From Bdellovibrionales bacterium (GTDB lineage Bacteria > Bdellovibrionota > UBA1018), in assembly GCA_018266355.1 (NCBI GenBank), contig JAFEAP010000017.1:1-64000 (forward strand): a DNA stretch of 64,000 nt, in the 5' to 3' direction. This document shows positions 23,682-32,760 of this stretch, in pieces. Each line of letters starts with the position of its first letter. The stretch's first letter is position 1. A program made the translations under genes and the position numbers. The notes beneath the pieces are model-generated. The model was not told the DNA's origin. It did no database searches and saw only the letters and a list, made by a program, of their open reading frames with translations.

Positions 23682-24833
23682 ATGGCATTCGAAATCGTGA
23701 CGAAGAACAATGTGCGCGAGCGCTTTGCGCCCGCCCCCCGCCCGGCCGTTTGGAAGGACGTGGAGGACAAGGACTGGAATAACTGGATTTGGCAGCAGCA
23801 GAAGCGCGTAAAGTCCTTCGAACAGCTCGAAAAGGTCCTTCCGCCGACCCAGGAAGAGCGGGAAGCCTTCGCCAAGTCGAACGAGATGTTCAATATGGGC
23901 ATCACGCCCTATTACGCGGGCCTGATGGACCCGAACGATCCGAATTGCCCGATCCGGCTCCAATCGGTTCCGAAGATGGGCGAACTCACGATCCGCGAGA
24001 TGGATCTCGAAGATCCGCTCGGAGAAGAGAAGGACATGCCGGTCCCGGGCGTCACGCACCGGTATCCCGATCGCGTCCTCTTCTACACGACCCATAACTG
24101 CCCGGTCTTCTGCCGGCACTGCACGCGGAAGCGCAAGGTCTCCGATCCTTCCTCCTCGGCTCAGAACAAGCAGCTCGAGGAAGGTCTCGCCTACATCGAA
24201 GCTCACAAGGAAATCCGCGACGTCGTGATTTCCGGGGGCGATCCGCTCTCGAACTCGGACGACCGCCTCGAATACATCCTCTCGCGCCTGCGCGCGATGG
24301 ACCACATCGAAGTCTTCCGTCTCGGCACGCGAAATCTCGTCACGCTCCCGCAGCGGATCACCGAATCGTTCGCGCAGATGCTCACGAAGTACCACCCGGT
24401 CTTCGTCCACACCCACTTCAATCATCCGAAGGAATGCACGCGCGAAGCGTTCGACGCTTGCGCCCGCCTGGCGAACGCCGGCTGCGTGATCAATAACCAG
24501 ATGGTGCTCCTGAAGGGCGTGAACGACGATCCGAAGATCGTGAAGGAGTTGAACCACAAACTCCTCATGATGCGCGTTCGTCCGTACTATATTTTCCAAT
24601 GCGACATGTCCCAGGGCATCTCGCACTTCCGCACCCCGGTCGAAAAGGGCCTCGAGATCATCGAGAACCTCCGCGGGTGGACCTCCGGCATGGCGGTTCC
24701 GCACTACGTGATCGACGCTCCGGGCGGCGGCGGGAAAATCCCGCTCCTTCCGCAGTACCTCGAGAAACGCGAAGGGAAGAAGTGGTTCCTCCGGAACTTC
24801 AAGAACCAGAAGTACGTTTACGAGGAGCCGTGA
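23682..24833 (+). CDS. kamA: lysine 2,3-aminomutase family radical SAM enzyme
   Basis: A 383-residue cytosolic enzyme. The 4Fe-4S/SAM motif is CPVFCRHC (Cys140, Cys144, Cys147), followed by a SGGDPL motif and a C-terminal GMAVPHYVIDAPGGGGKIPL region, which carries residues of the aminomutase PLP and metal sites. The family interconverts alpha- and beta-lysine (KamA), modifies elongation factor P (EpmB) or acts on glutamate. The length of 383 and the C-terminal part past residue 330 favour the KamA form over the shorter EpmB (about 340). No lysine fermentation genes are near, so beta-lysine as an osmolyte or precursor is a guess. Confidence 0.88.
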   Translation: MAFEIVTKNNVRERFAPAPRPAVWKDVEDKDWNNWIWQQQKRVKSFEQLEKVLPPTQEEREAFAKSNEMFNMGITPYYAGLMDPNDPNCPIRLQSVPKMGELTIREMDLEDPLGEEKDMPVPGVTHRYPDRVLFYTTHNCPVFCRHCTRKRKVSDPSSSAQNKQLEEGLAYIEAHKEIRDVVISGGDPLSNSDDRLEYILSRLRAMDHIEVFRLGTRNLVTLPQRITESFAQMLTKYHPVFVHTHFNHPKECTREAFDACARLANAGCVINNQMVLLKGVNDDPKIVKELNHKLLMMRVRPYYIFQCDMSQGISHFRTPVEKGLEIIENLRGWTSGMAVPHYVIDAPGGGGKIPLLPQYLEKREGKKWFLRNFKNQKYVYEEP

Positions 24834-24856
24834 AACGGCGGCCGGAGGACGGAGCC

Positions 24857-25330
24857 GTGAAACGCACCGGCCGTCAAGCCGCCGTCGCCGGATTCGCCCG
24901 CCTAGCCGCCGCTATAGCGGTTCTCGGGGGATTTTCCTGCGCGACGCTTCCCGAGCCGAAGTATAAAAAGTATGCTTTTCCCGAGGGTGAGGCCTTCGTG
25001 GATAGGAAGCCCGCCCGGAAGTACAAGGTCCTCGGACCCGTTCGCGTGCGCGTGAACTACAGTTCGCTGAATCCCGATCACGAAGAGCAGGATTTATGTC
25101 GGAATTACTACAACAAAGGCGCCAAGGATTTGGTCAAGCGCGCGCACCGGGATCTCAAGGGCGACGCGGTCATCGACGTGCGCTCGGTCGTGTACTTCAT
25201 GGACGGCAAATCGAAGCGTTATCCGACGCCGGAATGCGCGGACGACGGCAACGAGGGCCAGGTCCTGATGGAAGGCCAGGCGATCCGTTACCTGCCGGAT
25301 CCGAAGGCATCGGAGCACCCGTCGACGTGA
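24857..25330 (+). CDS. small lipoprotein, function unknown
   Basis: A 157-residue lipoprotein with lipobox GFSC (Cys28). GTG 24857 has GGAGG eight bases upstream; GTG 24830, which overlaps the kamA stop, is the alternative. The mature part has a basic N-terminal stretch and the pattern KYKVLGPVRVRVNYSS followed by a helix (NKGAKDLVKRAHRDLKGDAVIDV), reminiscent of small envelope lipoproteins with a YbjQ- or DUF4156-like fold. It may be translated together with kamA. Confidence 0.6.
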   Translation: MKRTGRQAAVAGFARLAAAIAVLGGFSCATLPEPKYKKYAFPEGEAFVDRKPARKYKVLGPVRVRVNYSSLNPDHEEQDLCRNYYNKGAKDLVKRAHRDLKGDAVIDVRSVVYFMDGKSKRYPTPECADDGNEGQVLMEGQAIRYLPDPKASEHPST

Positions 25331-25340
25331 GGACGGCGAA

Positions 25341-26270
25341 GTGAGGGGATTGGTCGGTCTACTCGCGCTCGTGACGTTCTTCGGGAGCGGGCTCCTCGTC
25401 GGCTCGCGTTTTCCGGTGAGTTCGGGAAGTTCGCCCGTCGCCGCGCCCGAGTCGGACGGCGAAACGCTCGCGAACCTGCGGCGTTCGTCGGCGCCGACGG
25501 CGGATCGGATGAAATTGAATCAAGCGAGCGCGGCCCGCACTTCCGCCGCGACGCCCGTCGTGACCGCGGAGAGCCTCGCGGATCCCGCCGTGCGCGGGGC
25601 GCTCGAAAAGCAGCTTCGCGAAGTGCCTTACGCCGTCCTGAAACAAGTCTTCCTCGAGCGTCAAGACGAGCAGTGGGCGCGCCAGCAGGAGCGCTACACC
25701 CAGCCGAAGGAAATCACCGAGGACGAGCTCGACCATCGCGCCGACCGCCTTTTCGATGCTTTCCGGCAAAACGCGAACGGGAATTCCTATTTCGTCTCGC
25801 GCGGGGAGGTGAAGGTTCGCGGCGGGAAATCGCTGCCGTACGTCGCGTTCGTCGAGTATTACACTTCCCGGCTCACCGACGGGCTTCCGAACTCGATGGC
25901 CTCGACCCAAACCGACGCCACCGCCGCGCGGGTGGGGAAAGAGGTCTGCTACGCGAGCACGATCTATTTCCGCGTCGGCGAAAAATACGCGGCCGACGGT
26001 CAGTCGAACTGCCTCGCGTGGGTCCCGATGCGGAACCAGCACCCGTTCGCGCTCCACGCGAACTACAATTCGAAGCGGCTCGTGCCGTATTTCGATACGG
26101 TCAGTCTCGCGCTCCCGGGATTCGGCGCCGACGGCGACGTGAATTCCGAGTGGTACGACGCGAGCTCGAACCGCTGGACCTCCGTCGGAAAACTCCGCTT
26201 CGATCCGGTCTCGAAGGAAGAGTTCACGAGCCTGAACCGCGAGGCCCAGGTCGAAACCGACGGCGATTGA
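25341..26270 (+). CDS. secreted or membrane-anchored protein, function unknown
   Basis: A 309-residue protein with a GTG start ten bases after the previous stop and an N-terminal hydrophobic segment (about 3-22) that may anchor it. A Ser/Ala/Pro-rich linker (25-75), a helical part (80-155) and a beta-rich C-terminal part with two Cys (EVCYAST, QSNCLAW) follow. I do not recognise it. Confidence 0.55.
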   Translation: MRGLVGLLALVTFFGSGLLVGSRFPVSSGSSPVAAPESDGETLANLRRSSAPTADRMKLNQASAARTSAATPVVTAESLADPAVRGALEKQLREVPYAVLKQVFLERQDEQWARQQERYTQPKEITEDELDHRADRLFDAFRQNANGNSYFVSRGEVKVRGGKSLPYVAFVEYYTSRLTDGLPNSMASTQTDATAARVGKEVCYASTIYFRVGEKYAADGQSNCLAWVPMRNQHPFALHANYNSKRLVPYFDTVSLALPGFGADGDVNSEWYDASSNRWTSVGKLRFDPVSKEEFTSLNREAQVETDGD

Positions 26271-26277
26271 GATCGGT

Positions 26278-28083
26278 TCAGGGCTTCAGGAGGTCGAGAA
26301 TCTCGGCCGGACGCCCTTTGGCGTAGTTCAGGGGAGTATTTAGCATCGCGTCCTTCGATTCCTTGCTCGCACCGGCGGCGAGGAGGATCCGAATCGTTTC
26401 CGCGGAACCGCTCTGGGCGGCGAGCATGAGCGGCGTTTTATTCCAGACGTCGCAGGCGTCGTTCACGGGCGTCCCGCGGGCGAGCATCGCTTTTACCCAC
26501 GGGATGTTGCTCGCCCGGGCGGCGGTGCCGAGGATCTCGGCCGGTTCGTTATGCATCCATTCCTTCGGGTTCGGGGCGTATTTGGAGAGGAAGTACTCCG
26601 GAAGGGCCGGATCCGGATTCGCGCCGGCCGCGGCCATTTCCATTCCGTAATTCACCGAGCCGTCCCAGCGCAGACCGACCCATTTATTCTGGTCCTTCTG
26701 GCGGAAGAATTCGAACGTCGACACCGTTCCGGACTGAAGGAGAATCGACATCGGCGTGAGGAATTCATCGTATTTCCCGACGAGCCCGCGGTGACTGAAA
26801 AATCCGTTGTTACCGCCGATCGAGAGGTCGAGCATCGCGTCGTTCAGCCCGTAGCCCGAGTCTTCGAGTAATGCGATCACGCCGGTCTGATTCGCGCGAA
26901 TCGCGGCCGCGTAAAGCGTCTCACAAGCGCTATTCGCCGAATCCACCGAAATCGCGTTTGCCGCGAGGTGATTTTTCAGGCCCGCGACGTCGCCCGAGGT
27001 CGCGAGCTGGAAAGCGCGCGCGACGATCGGTCGCGGATTCGGACAGGTGTTCCGGAATTCGAAAGGGGATTGTTTCAAGTCGATGGCACCGTAATGGGCG
27101 AGCGCGGCGGCCGCTTTCGTTTTCCCGTTCGCGAGCGCGTACGCATAGGCCGTCAAGTAATAGTGGGTATTCTCGAACCCGCTGTTCATGACTTCCCCGA
27201 CCGGTTCGGAGGCGTTCAGATTGGCGCCGGCTTCGATGAGGAGCTCCACGATATCGGGGCGGTCGAGCGCGATCGCTGCGAAAAGCGCTTTCGGTCGATC
27301 GGCGCCGGTCCCGAGGCTCGTTTTAACCCGTTTCGAGAGGAGAAGCGCGACGGCGTCGCGGTGCCCGACGCGAGTGGCGGCTTGGAGGGGAGACTCGACG
27401 ATAAATCCGAACTGGGTCCCCGTATCGGCGTCGATCGGCGCGCCGGCGTCGATGAGCTGCTCGAGGATCGCTTTCGGACGCAGATTTTCGATCGCGAATA
27501 TCAGGTAGTTCGGTTCCTGGTAATTCGGCCGTCCTTCGAGGCCCGGATGTCCGTTTTTCAGGACCCAGGCGACCACGTCGCGCGAGTTCGAGGCCAGGAC
27601 GAGGCGGAACTCTTCGTCGGAAAAAGAGGCCGGCTGATATTCGCCCTTTTTAAACGATCCGATCGTCGCGATGCTGCCATGTGAAAGCGCGAATTCCTTC
27701 GAAGTCGCTTCGAGTTTTTCATCCTTCACGGCAGGGTCGGGGGCGTATCCGCGTTCTTCGAGGACGGCGCGGTCGGCATCGTTCCGAATCGCGATCGCGT
27801 GGAAGTAGAGCGTTTCGCAGTTCTCGTTTCGGGCGTCCTTCGAGACCGAGTGCGCGTCGAGGTACTCGTCGAGGTTTTGGTGGTCGGGGCGGTCGATCGC
27901 CGCGAACGCGCCGGCGACCTCGGCCGTCGGGGTCGCGCACTTCACGCCGTTCGCCTTCCGGGCGCCGACTTTCTCGCCGACGTCGTGGATGGAGACGTCC
28001 GCGGAGGGAGAGGATTCCACCTGGCCGCCGCAACCGGCGAGCGCAATGGAAACGAGACCGAACGAAACGAGAGTGTGTTTCAC
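26278..28083 (-). CDS. ankyrin-repeat lipoprotein
   Basis: A 601-residue lipoprotein (lipobox LAGC, Cys18). Ankyrin repeats are visible in two sets: about residues 190-320 (with LLSKRVKTSLG, DIVELLIEAGANLNASEP) and 500-600 (WVKAMLARGTPVNDACDVWNKTPLMLAAQSG, IRILLAAGA). The middle keeps the spacing of repeats with weaker matches. Ankyrin proteins bind other proteins, so this is probably a periplasmic or surface binding protein. It converges on the gene at 25341 with seven bases between the stops. Confidence 0.8.
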   Translation of the reverse strand: MKHTLVSFGLVSIALAGCGGQVESSPSADVSIHDVGEKVGARKANGVKCATPTAEVAGAFAAIDRPDHQNLDEYLDAHSVSKDARNENCETLYFHAIAIRNDADRAVLEERGYAPDPAVKDEKLEATSKEFALSHGSIATIGSFKKGEYQPASFSDEEFRLVLASNSRDVVAWVLKNGHPGLEGRPNYQEPNYLIFAIENLRPKAILEQLIDAGAPIDADTGTQFGFIVESPLQAATRVGHRDAVALLLSKRVKTSLGTGADRPKALFAAIALDRPDIVELLIEAGANLNASEPVGEVMNSGFENTHYYLTAYAYALANGKTKAAAALAHYGAIDLKQSPFEFRNTCPNPRPIVARAFQLATSGDVAGLKNHLAANAISVDSANSACETLYAAAIRANQTGVIALLEDSGYGLNDAMLDLSIGGNNGFFSHRGLVGKYDEFLTPMSILLQSGTVSTFEFFRQKDQNKWVGLRWDGSVNYGMEMAAAGANPDPALPEYFLSKYAPNPKEWMHNEPAEILGTAARASNIPWVKAMLARGTPVNDACDVWNKTPLMLAAQSGSAETIRILLAAGASKESKDAMLNTPLNYAKGRPAEILDLLKP

Positions 28084-28327
28084 GAGCTTACCCCTAGACT
28101 TGAATTGAACATCCCGCCTCGCGGCCGGACTTCGGAACCCTTCAGGTGCGAGGGGTATTAACGCAATGCGTCTAAATTGAAAAGGCCGTTTTTCTCCGTT
28201 AAAGAGAAAGGCTATCTATACATAAACTATTGAATTTAATGATTTATTTTAATTTCCGGCCGACGCTCTTTTTTTCGCAACCTTTCTCGCGACTCGCGCA
28301 AGACTGGGCGGGAGAGCCGATGCGCTT

Positions 28328-28876
28328 ATGAGAACCGTGGACGGGATCGACTGGAACGAAGTCGTCGAAGATTTGGGGCCCGCGCTCCTGCGCTATTTCC
28401 TCGCCGCGGGGTTCGCGCGCGCGTCCGCTTCGGACGGCGTCCAGGAGACGCTCCTTCGTCTCGTACGGCTCGCGAAAGAAGGGGAGTACGATCCGAACCG
28501 CGGTTCGCCGCGGATGCTCGCGTTCGGGATCGCGCGTCTCGTGAAGCACGAGTTTTACCGGAAGGTCGGCGAGCACGACCTCTACGGCGACGCGAAGGAA
28601 TTCGCGGATCGCGCCGATTCGGTTTCCGCCTTCGCGCCCGGGGAGTCCGCGGCGTCGAGCGATGCGCTGTTCGCCGAGCGCCAGTCGGCGGCCCGGCTCC
28701 GCGAAGTGATCGGTATGCTCGAGTATCCGGTCCGCGAGATTTTTTTCCTCCTCATCGACGAAGAGCTGAAGCTCGAGGAAATCGCGGGCATCCTCTCGAT
28801 CCCGGTCGGCACCGTGAAGAGCCACGTCCACCGCGGTAAGGAAAAGATCAAACTGGGCTTAAAGGAGAAAGTATGA
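28328..28876 (+). CDS. ECF-type RNA polymerase sigma factor
   Basis: A 182-residue protein. Region 2 is at about residues 20-75 (ASDGVQETLLRLVRLAKEGEYDPNRGSPRMLAFGIARLV) and region 4 at about 120-175, with the helix-turn-helix ELKLEEIAGILSIPVGTVKSHVHRGKEKIK. The stop overlaps the next gene's ATG (ATGA), so it is translationally coupled to a single-TM protein, the usual place of an anti-sigma factor. The 244 bases upstream are A/T-rich and gene-free. The signal it answers is unknown. Confidence 0.88.
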   Translation: MRTVDGIDWNEVVEDLGPALLRYFLAAGFARASASDGVQETLLRLVRLAKEGEYDPNRGSPRMLAFGIARLVKHEFYRKVGEHDLYGDAKEFADRADSVSAFAPGESAASSDALFAERQSAARLREVIGMLEYPVREIFFLLIDEELKLEEIAGILSIPVGTVKSHVHRGKEKIKLGLKEKV

Positions 28877-29256
28877 CGAAGAAACGGGAAACCGATCCCG
28901 AGCTGGAACAGCTCCTCCGGGCCTACCGGGACGTCCAGCCCACCTCCGACGAAAAGGAGAAGTGGCGCGCGGCGATCGCCCAGGAAGTCCGAGGGAGCGC
29001 GCCGATCGTCGCGTCCGCGGCTTCTCCGCGGTCGAACCTCTATCGACTCGTCGTTCGGACCGCCATCCAGGTCGGCGTGGCGGCAAGCCTCGGCTTCGTG
29101 ATCGGCGCGTATTTCACCGAGCGCCGATCCGAACAGGGCCAAGCGATGCTTTTCAGCCAAACCGAACCGAACGGGATGACTTCGCGCCCGCCGGCCACCA
29201 TGGACGACGAACGCGAAACCGTGCGGGTGAACCTCGACGGGGGGGATGGCCGATGA
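28873..29256 (+). CDS. single-TM protein, probable anti-sigma factor
   Basis: A 127-residue protein with AAAGGAG upstream of ATG 28873. The N-terminal cytosolic part is helical (DPELEQLLRAYRDVQPTSDEKEKW), a TM segment lies at about 62-81 (TAIQVGVAASLGFVIGAYF), and a short polar periplasmic tail follows. Position and topology suggest an anti-sigma factor for the preceding ECF protein, although no zinc-binding HxxxCxxC motif is present. It overlaps the next gene by four bases. Confidence 0.65.
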   Translation: MTKKRETDPELEQLLRAYRDVQPTSDEKEKWRAAIAQEVRGSAPIVASAASPRSNLYRLVVRTAIQVGVAASLGFVIGAYFTERRSEQGQAMLFSQTEPNGMTSRPPATMDDERETVRVNLDGGDGR

Positions 29257-30125
29257 AAAAGTCGAAAAGCGCGCGGTGGGTCTTCGCCTGCGCCCTCGTT
29301 TTCGGGGGCGTCGCATCGGCTTCGGCAGCGAGCCTTCCCCGTTCGGAGCTGATCGATCGGCTGCGGATCCGCGCGGACGTCGTCGTTCTCGGCGAGAACG
29401 GAAAGCCGACCTCGGCGCCCGTCGAGGAATCCCGCCTCCTATCGGGTTTCTCGGCCGAGGGTAAGCTCAAGAAAGACTGGAGTTCGGAGAGCCCGAATTT
29501 CGGTGCGATCCGTCTCCGTCACGAGTGGACGATCGGACCGACGGGGACGATTCACGTCCGGTTCGAGGAGTTTTCCGAATCCGAGGTCGATTCGCGTACC
29601 GGCGAGACGAAAGCGTTCCGCAATCCCATCGCGAACGAGGAGAAGGACCTCGTCGATCTCGGGACGATCTTCTATCCGGTGAAGGCGAGCAGCGGGAAGC
29701 GGGTCGCCGTGCGTTTTACCCCCGAGCTCGCCCCCGAGCCGAAACTCGAAGACTTCTCCAAACGGAAGATCTCCGGACGCGGCGTCGCGATTTACGATAC
29801 CGAAGGCGCCCTCTGGGCGAGCGAGATCGAGATGGGCGCCGAGTATTCGGCGATCACGACGTATCGCGGGACCCTGCTACTCAGCTACGCCCCGTTCAAA
29901 GGAGCGGAGGCCGCCGGGGTCGCGTCGGGAAAACGGATCACGATCCGGATGAAAGATTATCCGCGGGTGACCTTTCAGAGCGAAACCGACTTCGTCCCGG
30001 AAGGCACGCACGCGCGCGTTTTCGTGAAGTACATCAAGGAGCGCCGGACGGCGGCCTTGAACTCGGTGAAGCAGCTCGAAAGTTCCTCCGAGCCGCGGAT
30101 CCTCGCGTCCCTGAAGCAGGACTGA
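29253..30125 (+). CDS. secreted protein of the ECF sigma operon, function unknown
   Basis: A 290-residue protein starting at ATG 29253 (ATGA overlap) with a signal peptide ending near ASAAS. The mature part is beta-rich with repeated charged strands (RLRHEWTIGPTGTIHVRFEEF, RVAVRFTPELAPEPK, KRITIRMKDYPRVTF). It has no Cys and no known catalytic motif. Being the third gene of the sigma operon it may be the periplasmic sensor or a target of the regulon. Confidence 0.65.
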   Translation: MKKSKSARWVFACALVFGGVASASAASLPRSELIDRLRIRADVVVLGENGKPTSAPVEESRLLSGFSAEGKLKKDWSSESPNFGAIRLRHEWTIGPTGTIHVRFEEFSESEVDSRTGETKAFRNPIANEEKDLVDLGTIFYPVKASSGKRVAVRFTPELAPEPKLEDFSKRKISGRGVAIYDTEGALWASEIEMGAEYSAITTYRGTLLLSYAPFKGAEAAGVASGKRITIRMKDYPRVTFQSETDFVPEGTHARVFVKYIKERRTAALNSVKQLESSSEPRILASLKQD

Positions 30126-30148
30126 GTCCCCGCTAAGGAGTCCCCACC

Positions 30149-30925
30149 ATGAAGTTCCGTTTGCTTTTGACCGTCAGCCTCCTCGCGTGGCTGTTGGCCC
30201 TGATCGTCTACGTCCATTGGTCCGACCACCGTTTCGCGTTCGTCGTCGTGAGATCCGCCCGCGCGGCCGACGATCCGGTTCCCGAGCCGGTCGCGCCGAC
30301 CTACGACCGTGCGACGGCGACGAAACGCCTGCGCGGCGCCGCCATCGAGGGGTGGTCGAAGTCCGCCGCCGAAGCCCTTCGTTTCGGCGCCGCGGTCGAC
30401 GAGACCGACGAGTACGGAACGACGCCGCTCATCCTCGCCTCGCTCCGCGGTCACGAACGGATCGTGAAAATGCTGCTCGACGCGGGCGCGGAACCGAACC
30501 GCGAAAACGACGACCACGTCTCGCCGATGCTCGCGGCGGCCGCGAACTGCAACGATCCGGTCGTGACCCTTCTCCTGCACCGAGGCGCTAACCCGAACCC
30601 GAAGAGTCAGACTCGCCAGACCCCGCTCATGCGTGCGGCCGAGAACGGCTGCGCGGTCGTCGTGAAGGAACTCCTGAAAGCGCGCGGGATCGATCTGAAA
30701 GCGACCGACGACACCGGCCGCACGGCCCTCGACTACGCCCGAGAAAGCGCGGTGCTCGGGCTCGATGGCGGCGATTCGTTCGCGCTGCTCGACGGGGTCC
30801 GTCGGGATGCGGCCGCGCGCGCGTTCCGGCCCCGGACGCTCCGTAAGCCGATGAACCTACCTCGCGGGACGGCGGAGCCGCGCTCGCTTCCGCGGCGGCC
30901 GCTGCCGCCTTTATCGATGAACTGA
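30149..30925 (+). CDS. ankyrin-repeat protein with N-terminal anchor
   Basis: A 258-residue protein with an N-terminal signal or anchor (LLLTVSLLAWLLALIVYV), then four ankyrin repeats at about residues 60-205 (EYGTTPLILASLRGHERIVKM, SPMLAAAANCNDPVVTLLL, RQTPLMRAAENGCAVVVKELL, GRTALDYARES). The C-terminal 50 residues are basic and Pro/Arg-rich. It follows the sigma operon by 23 bases and overlaps the convergent gene at 30911 by 15 bp at its 3' end. Confidence 0.8.
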   Translation: MKFRLLLTVSLLAWLLALIVYVHWSDHRFAFVVVRSARAADDPVPEPVAPTYDRATATKRLRGAAIEGWSKSAAEALRFGAAVDETDEYGTTPLILASLRGHERIVKMLLDAGAEPNRENDDHVSPMLAAAANCNDPVVTLLLHRGANPNPKSQTRQTPLMRAAENGCAVVVKELLKARGIDLKATDDTGRTALDYARESAVLGLDGGDSFALLDGVRRDAAARAFRPRTLRKPMNLPRGTAEPRSLPRRPLPPLSMN

Positions 30926-31663
30926 GCGAAGTCGGCTGCGACGGACGAGGTAAGCTTTCGTCACGCCGGCGTCCTTCATGATCGCCGTGCGCGCGGGTTC
31001 CCAGGTGATCCGCCGGAGCTGATCGAGGCCGTAGATTTCCGCGTCCCGGCGCTCCTCCGCCGTGCAGTTGTCGCAGCGGTAGGCGACGTTCAGCAGGAGG
31101 ATCGTCGCGATCCCGTAGGAGCCGCCGACCTCGAGATCGCAAGCGAGATCTCCGGCGAGCGGCTCGCCCGTCCAGATGCTGCGCACGGGCCGGCCGAGTT
31201 CGTCGAGGAAAGGCGTCGGGCACTTCGCGTGCGGCCAGTTCCTTTCCTCGGTCTCGTTGTGGCGGGCTTCGTGGAAGAGCACCATGAGGCGCGCGATCGG
31301 CGGATGGGAGAATTTCGTGTAGTTCGGGCTGAGGAAAATCCATCCGTTCCAAGCCGAGAGCACGCAGGCGACGGCCGCCTCGTTCGTGCAGAGGTTCACT
31401 CCGACGGAGCCGACGCGGTCGAAAAACCAGGCCGAAGTCGAGCGACCGTCGAAGGCGCCGAAGGTCTTCCGGAAGAGGGGAGTCGGTTTCGATCCCCGCA
31501 TCGAGAAGAAACGCGCGAGGTCGCCCTCGAGTTGGGCGCGCGTCGCGGCCGGGACTTTCGCGTCGTATTCAAGAGGAAAGGCGGCGCGTGCGGACCCGAC
31601 GAGGCCGCACGCGAGGCCGAGAGTCAGGAAGAGGCGGGAATTCCGCCCGTCGAAGCGCGGCAC
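30911..31663 (-). CDS. secreted HExxH protein, putative zinc metallopeptidase
   Basis: A 250-residue protein with a GTG start and a signal peptide ending near SARAA. The motif FHEARHNETEE gives HExxH at residues 131-135, with possible downstream acidic ligands. Cys pairs (CTNEAAVAC, CDLE, CDNC) suggest disulfides. Secreted metalloproteases are common in predatory and environmental bacteria, but the family is not recognised. Its start lies one base after the stop of the gene at 31665-32009, so the two are probably co-translated. Confidence 0.6.
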   Translation of the reverse strand: MPRFDGRNSRLFLTLGLACGLVGSARAAFPLEYDAKVPAATRAQLEGDLARFFSMRGSKPTPLFRKTFGAFDGRSTSAWFFDRVGSVGVNLCTNEAAVACVLSAWNGWIFLSPNYTKFSHPPIARLMVLFHEARHNETEERNWPHAKCPTPFLDELGRPVRSIWTGEPLAGDLACDLEVGGSYGIATILLLNVAYRCDNCTAEERRDAEIYGLDQLRRITWEPARTAIMKDAGVTKAYLVRRSRLRSVHR

Positions 31664-31664
31664 G

Positions 31665-32009
31665 TTACGGAGCGATGCAAGCGATCTGACGGACGAAGAG
31701 TTTCACCGTCTCGAGTCCGGGCTTATGGGCTTCCTCGTCGATTTCGAGGTGGCGGTCGAGGACGGAGGCGTCGAGAACGACGCCGTCTTTGCAGCGCTGC
31801 GAACGCAGGAGGCTCTCCACCTTCGGCGTGGCCGGGACGAGTTCGTAGGCGATTTGGCCCTCGTAGCCCTTATTGATCGTGACCGAGGCGTAATTCCCGT
31901 CGGCGTTCTCGCCGGTGGTCGCCAGCGGGAAACGGAACTGCTTCGCCGAGGCGGCGGCGCAGAGGCCGAACGAAAGGACGGACAGGGAAACGAGTCGAGC
32001 GATCTTCAT
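31665..32009 (-). CDS. small secreted protein upstream of the HExxH protein
   Basis: A 114-residue protein with AAGGGGG five bases before ATG and a signal peptide ending near ASAK. The mature part is about 90 residues with two Cys (SQRCKD, QIACIAP), probably one disulfide. The stop is one base before the GTG of the putative metallopeptidase. Its size and linkage would fit an inhibitor, propeptide-like chaperone or substrate of that enzyme, but nothing in the sequence proves it. Confidence 0.6.
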   Translation of the reverse strand: MKIARLVSLSVLSFGLCAAASAKQFRFPLATTGENADGNYASVTINKGYEGQIAYELVPATPKVESLLRSQRCKDGVVLDASVLDRHLEIDEEAHKPGLETVKLFVRQIACIAP

Positions 32010-32100
32010 AAATACCCCCTTCGGGTTTTTCGAATGACCCGGGTTTAAGTCCGGCGGCAGGCCCTGTCAATCCCGGTATCCGAGGGGTTAAACACTCGTT

Positions 32101-32139
32101 ATAGAAAGAAAAAACCCCGCCGGAAGATCCGACGGGGTT
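32101..32139 (-). terminator. intrinsic terminator of the ribosomal-protein operon
   Basis: On the minus strand AACCCCGTCGGA and TCCGGCGGGGTT (32113-32139) form a 12-pair stem with one mismatch and a three-base loop, followed by TTTTTTCTTTCT. It sits about 50 bases after the rpmF stop. Confidence 0.9.
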
Positions 32140-32186
32140 CGATTCTTTTCGAAAGTATCGAGTACTTTAGCGAATCGCTTCGCCTA

Positions 32187-32396
32187 TTACTTCGACTTCG
32201 ACGAGGACTTCCGCGCGGCCTTGGCGGCCTTGCGGGCTTCCACGTACTGCGCGACGTTCGCGAGCGTCACCGTGTGCGTGCGCACTTGCGTGCCGTCGGC
32301 GGCCGTCGTGTTCGCGACGGGGTCGATCTGGTACGCGCACGAGAAACGGCGCATGTTGCGGCGAGAGCGGCTGATTTTCTTCTTAGGAACTGCCAT
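32187..32396 (-). CDS. rpmF: 50S ribosomal protein L32
   Basis: A 69-residue protein that begins with the L32 hallmark MAVPKKKISRSRRNMRR. The C-terminal half has one Cys (FSCAY) and no CxxC pairs, so it is the zinc-free form. It is the last gene of a six-gene ribosomal operon on the minus strand, 44 bases after rpsN. In many bacteria rpmF sits by plsX or fabH, so this position is unusual. Confidence 0.92.
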   Translation of the reverse strand: MAVPKKKISRSRRNMRRFSCAYQIDPVANTTAADGTQVRTHTVTLANVAQYVEARKAAKAARKSSSKSK

Positions 32397-32440
32397 TTGA
32401 TTTCACCTATTCCTTAATTACGTCGTCCCGAAGGGACGCC

Positions 32441-32746
32441 TTACCAGGACGCCTTCGTCACGCCCGGGATCATGCCCGTGAGCGCGAGTTCGCGGAACTT
32501 GATCCGGCAAAGGCCGAATTTCCGGATGTAAGCGCGCGGACGGCCGGTGAGGGCGCAGCGGTTGCGGTATTGAACCTTCGAGGAGGCCTTCGGAAGCTTT
32601 TGGAGCTTCTTCTGGGCGGCCGAACGTTCTTCTTCGGAAGCCGTGGTGCTGTAGGCGACGGCCTTCAGCTCCGCGCGGATCTTGCGATAGCGCTCGGACA
32701 TTTCCTTCTTCTTGTTGTTCATGTTCACTTTGGACAGAGTAGCCAT
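32441..32746 (-). CDS. rpsN: 30S ribosomal protein S14 (long, zinc-free form)
   Basis: A 101-residue protein ending with the conserved [20 protein letters not shown] region. The two Cys are not arranged as CxxC pairs, and the length of 101 is that of the zinc-independent S14. It binds the 30S head. It is 14 bases from rpmE2 upstream. Confidence 0.94.
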   Translation of the reverse strand: MATLSKVNMNNKKKEMSERYRKIRAELKAVAYSTTASEEERSAAQKKLQKLPKASSKVQYRNRCALTGRPRAYIRKFGLCRIKFRELALTGMIPGVTKASW

Positions 32747-32760
32747 GGTTTCTCCTCGCC

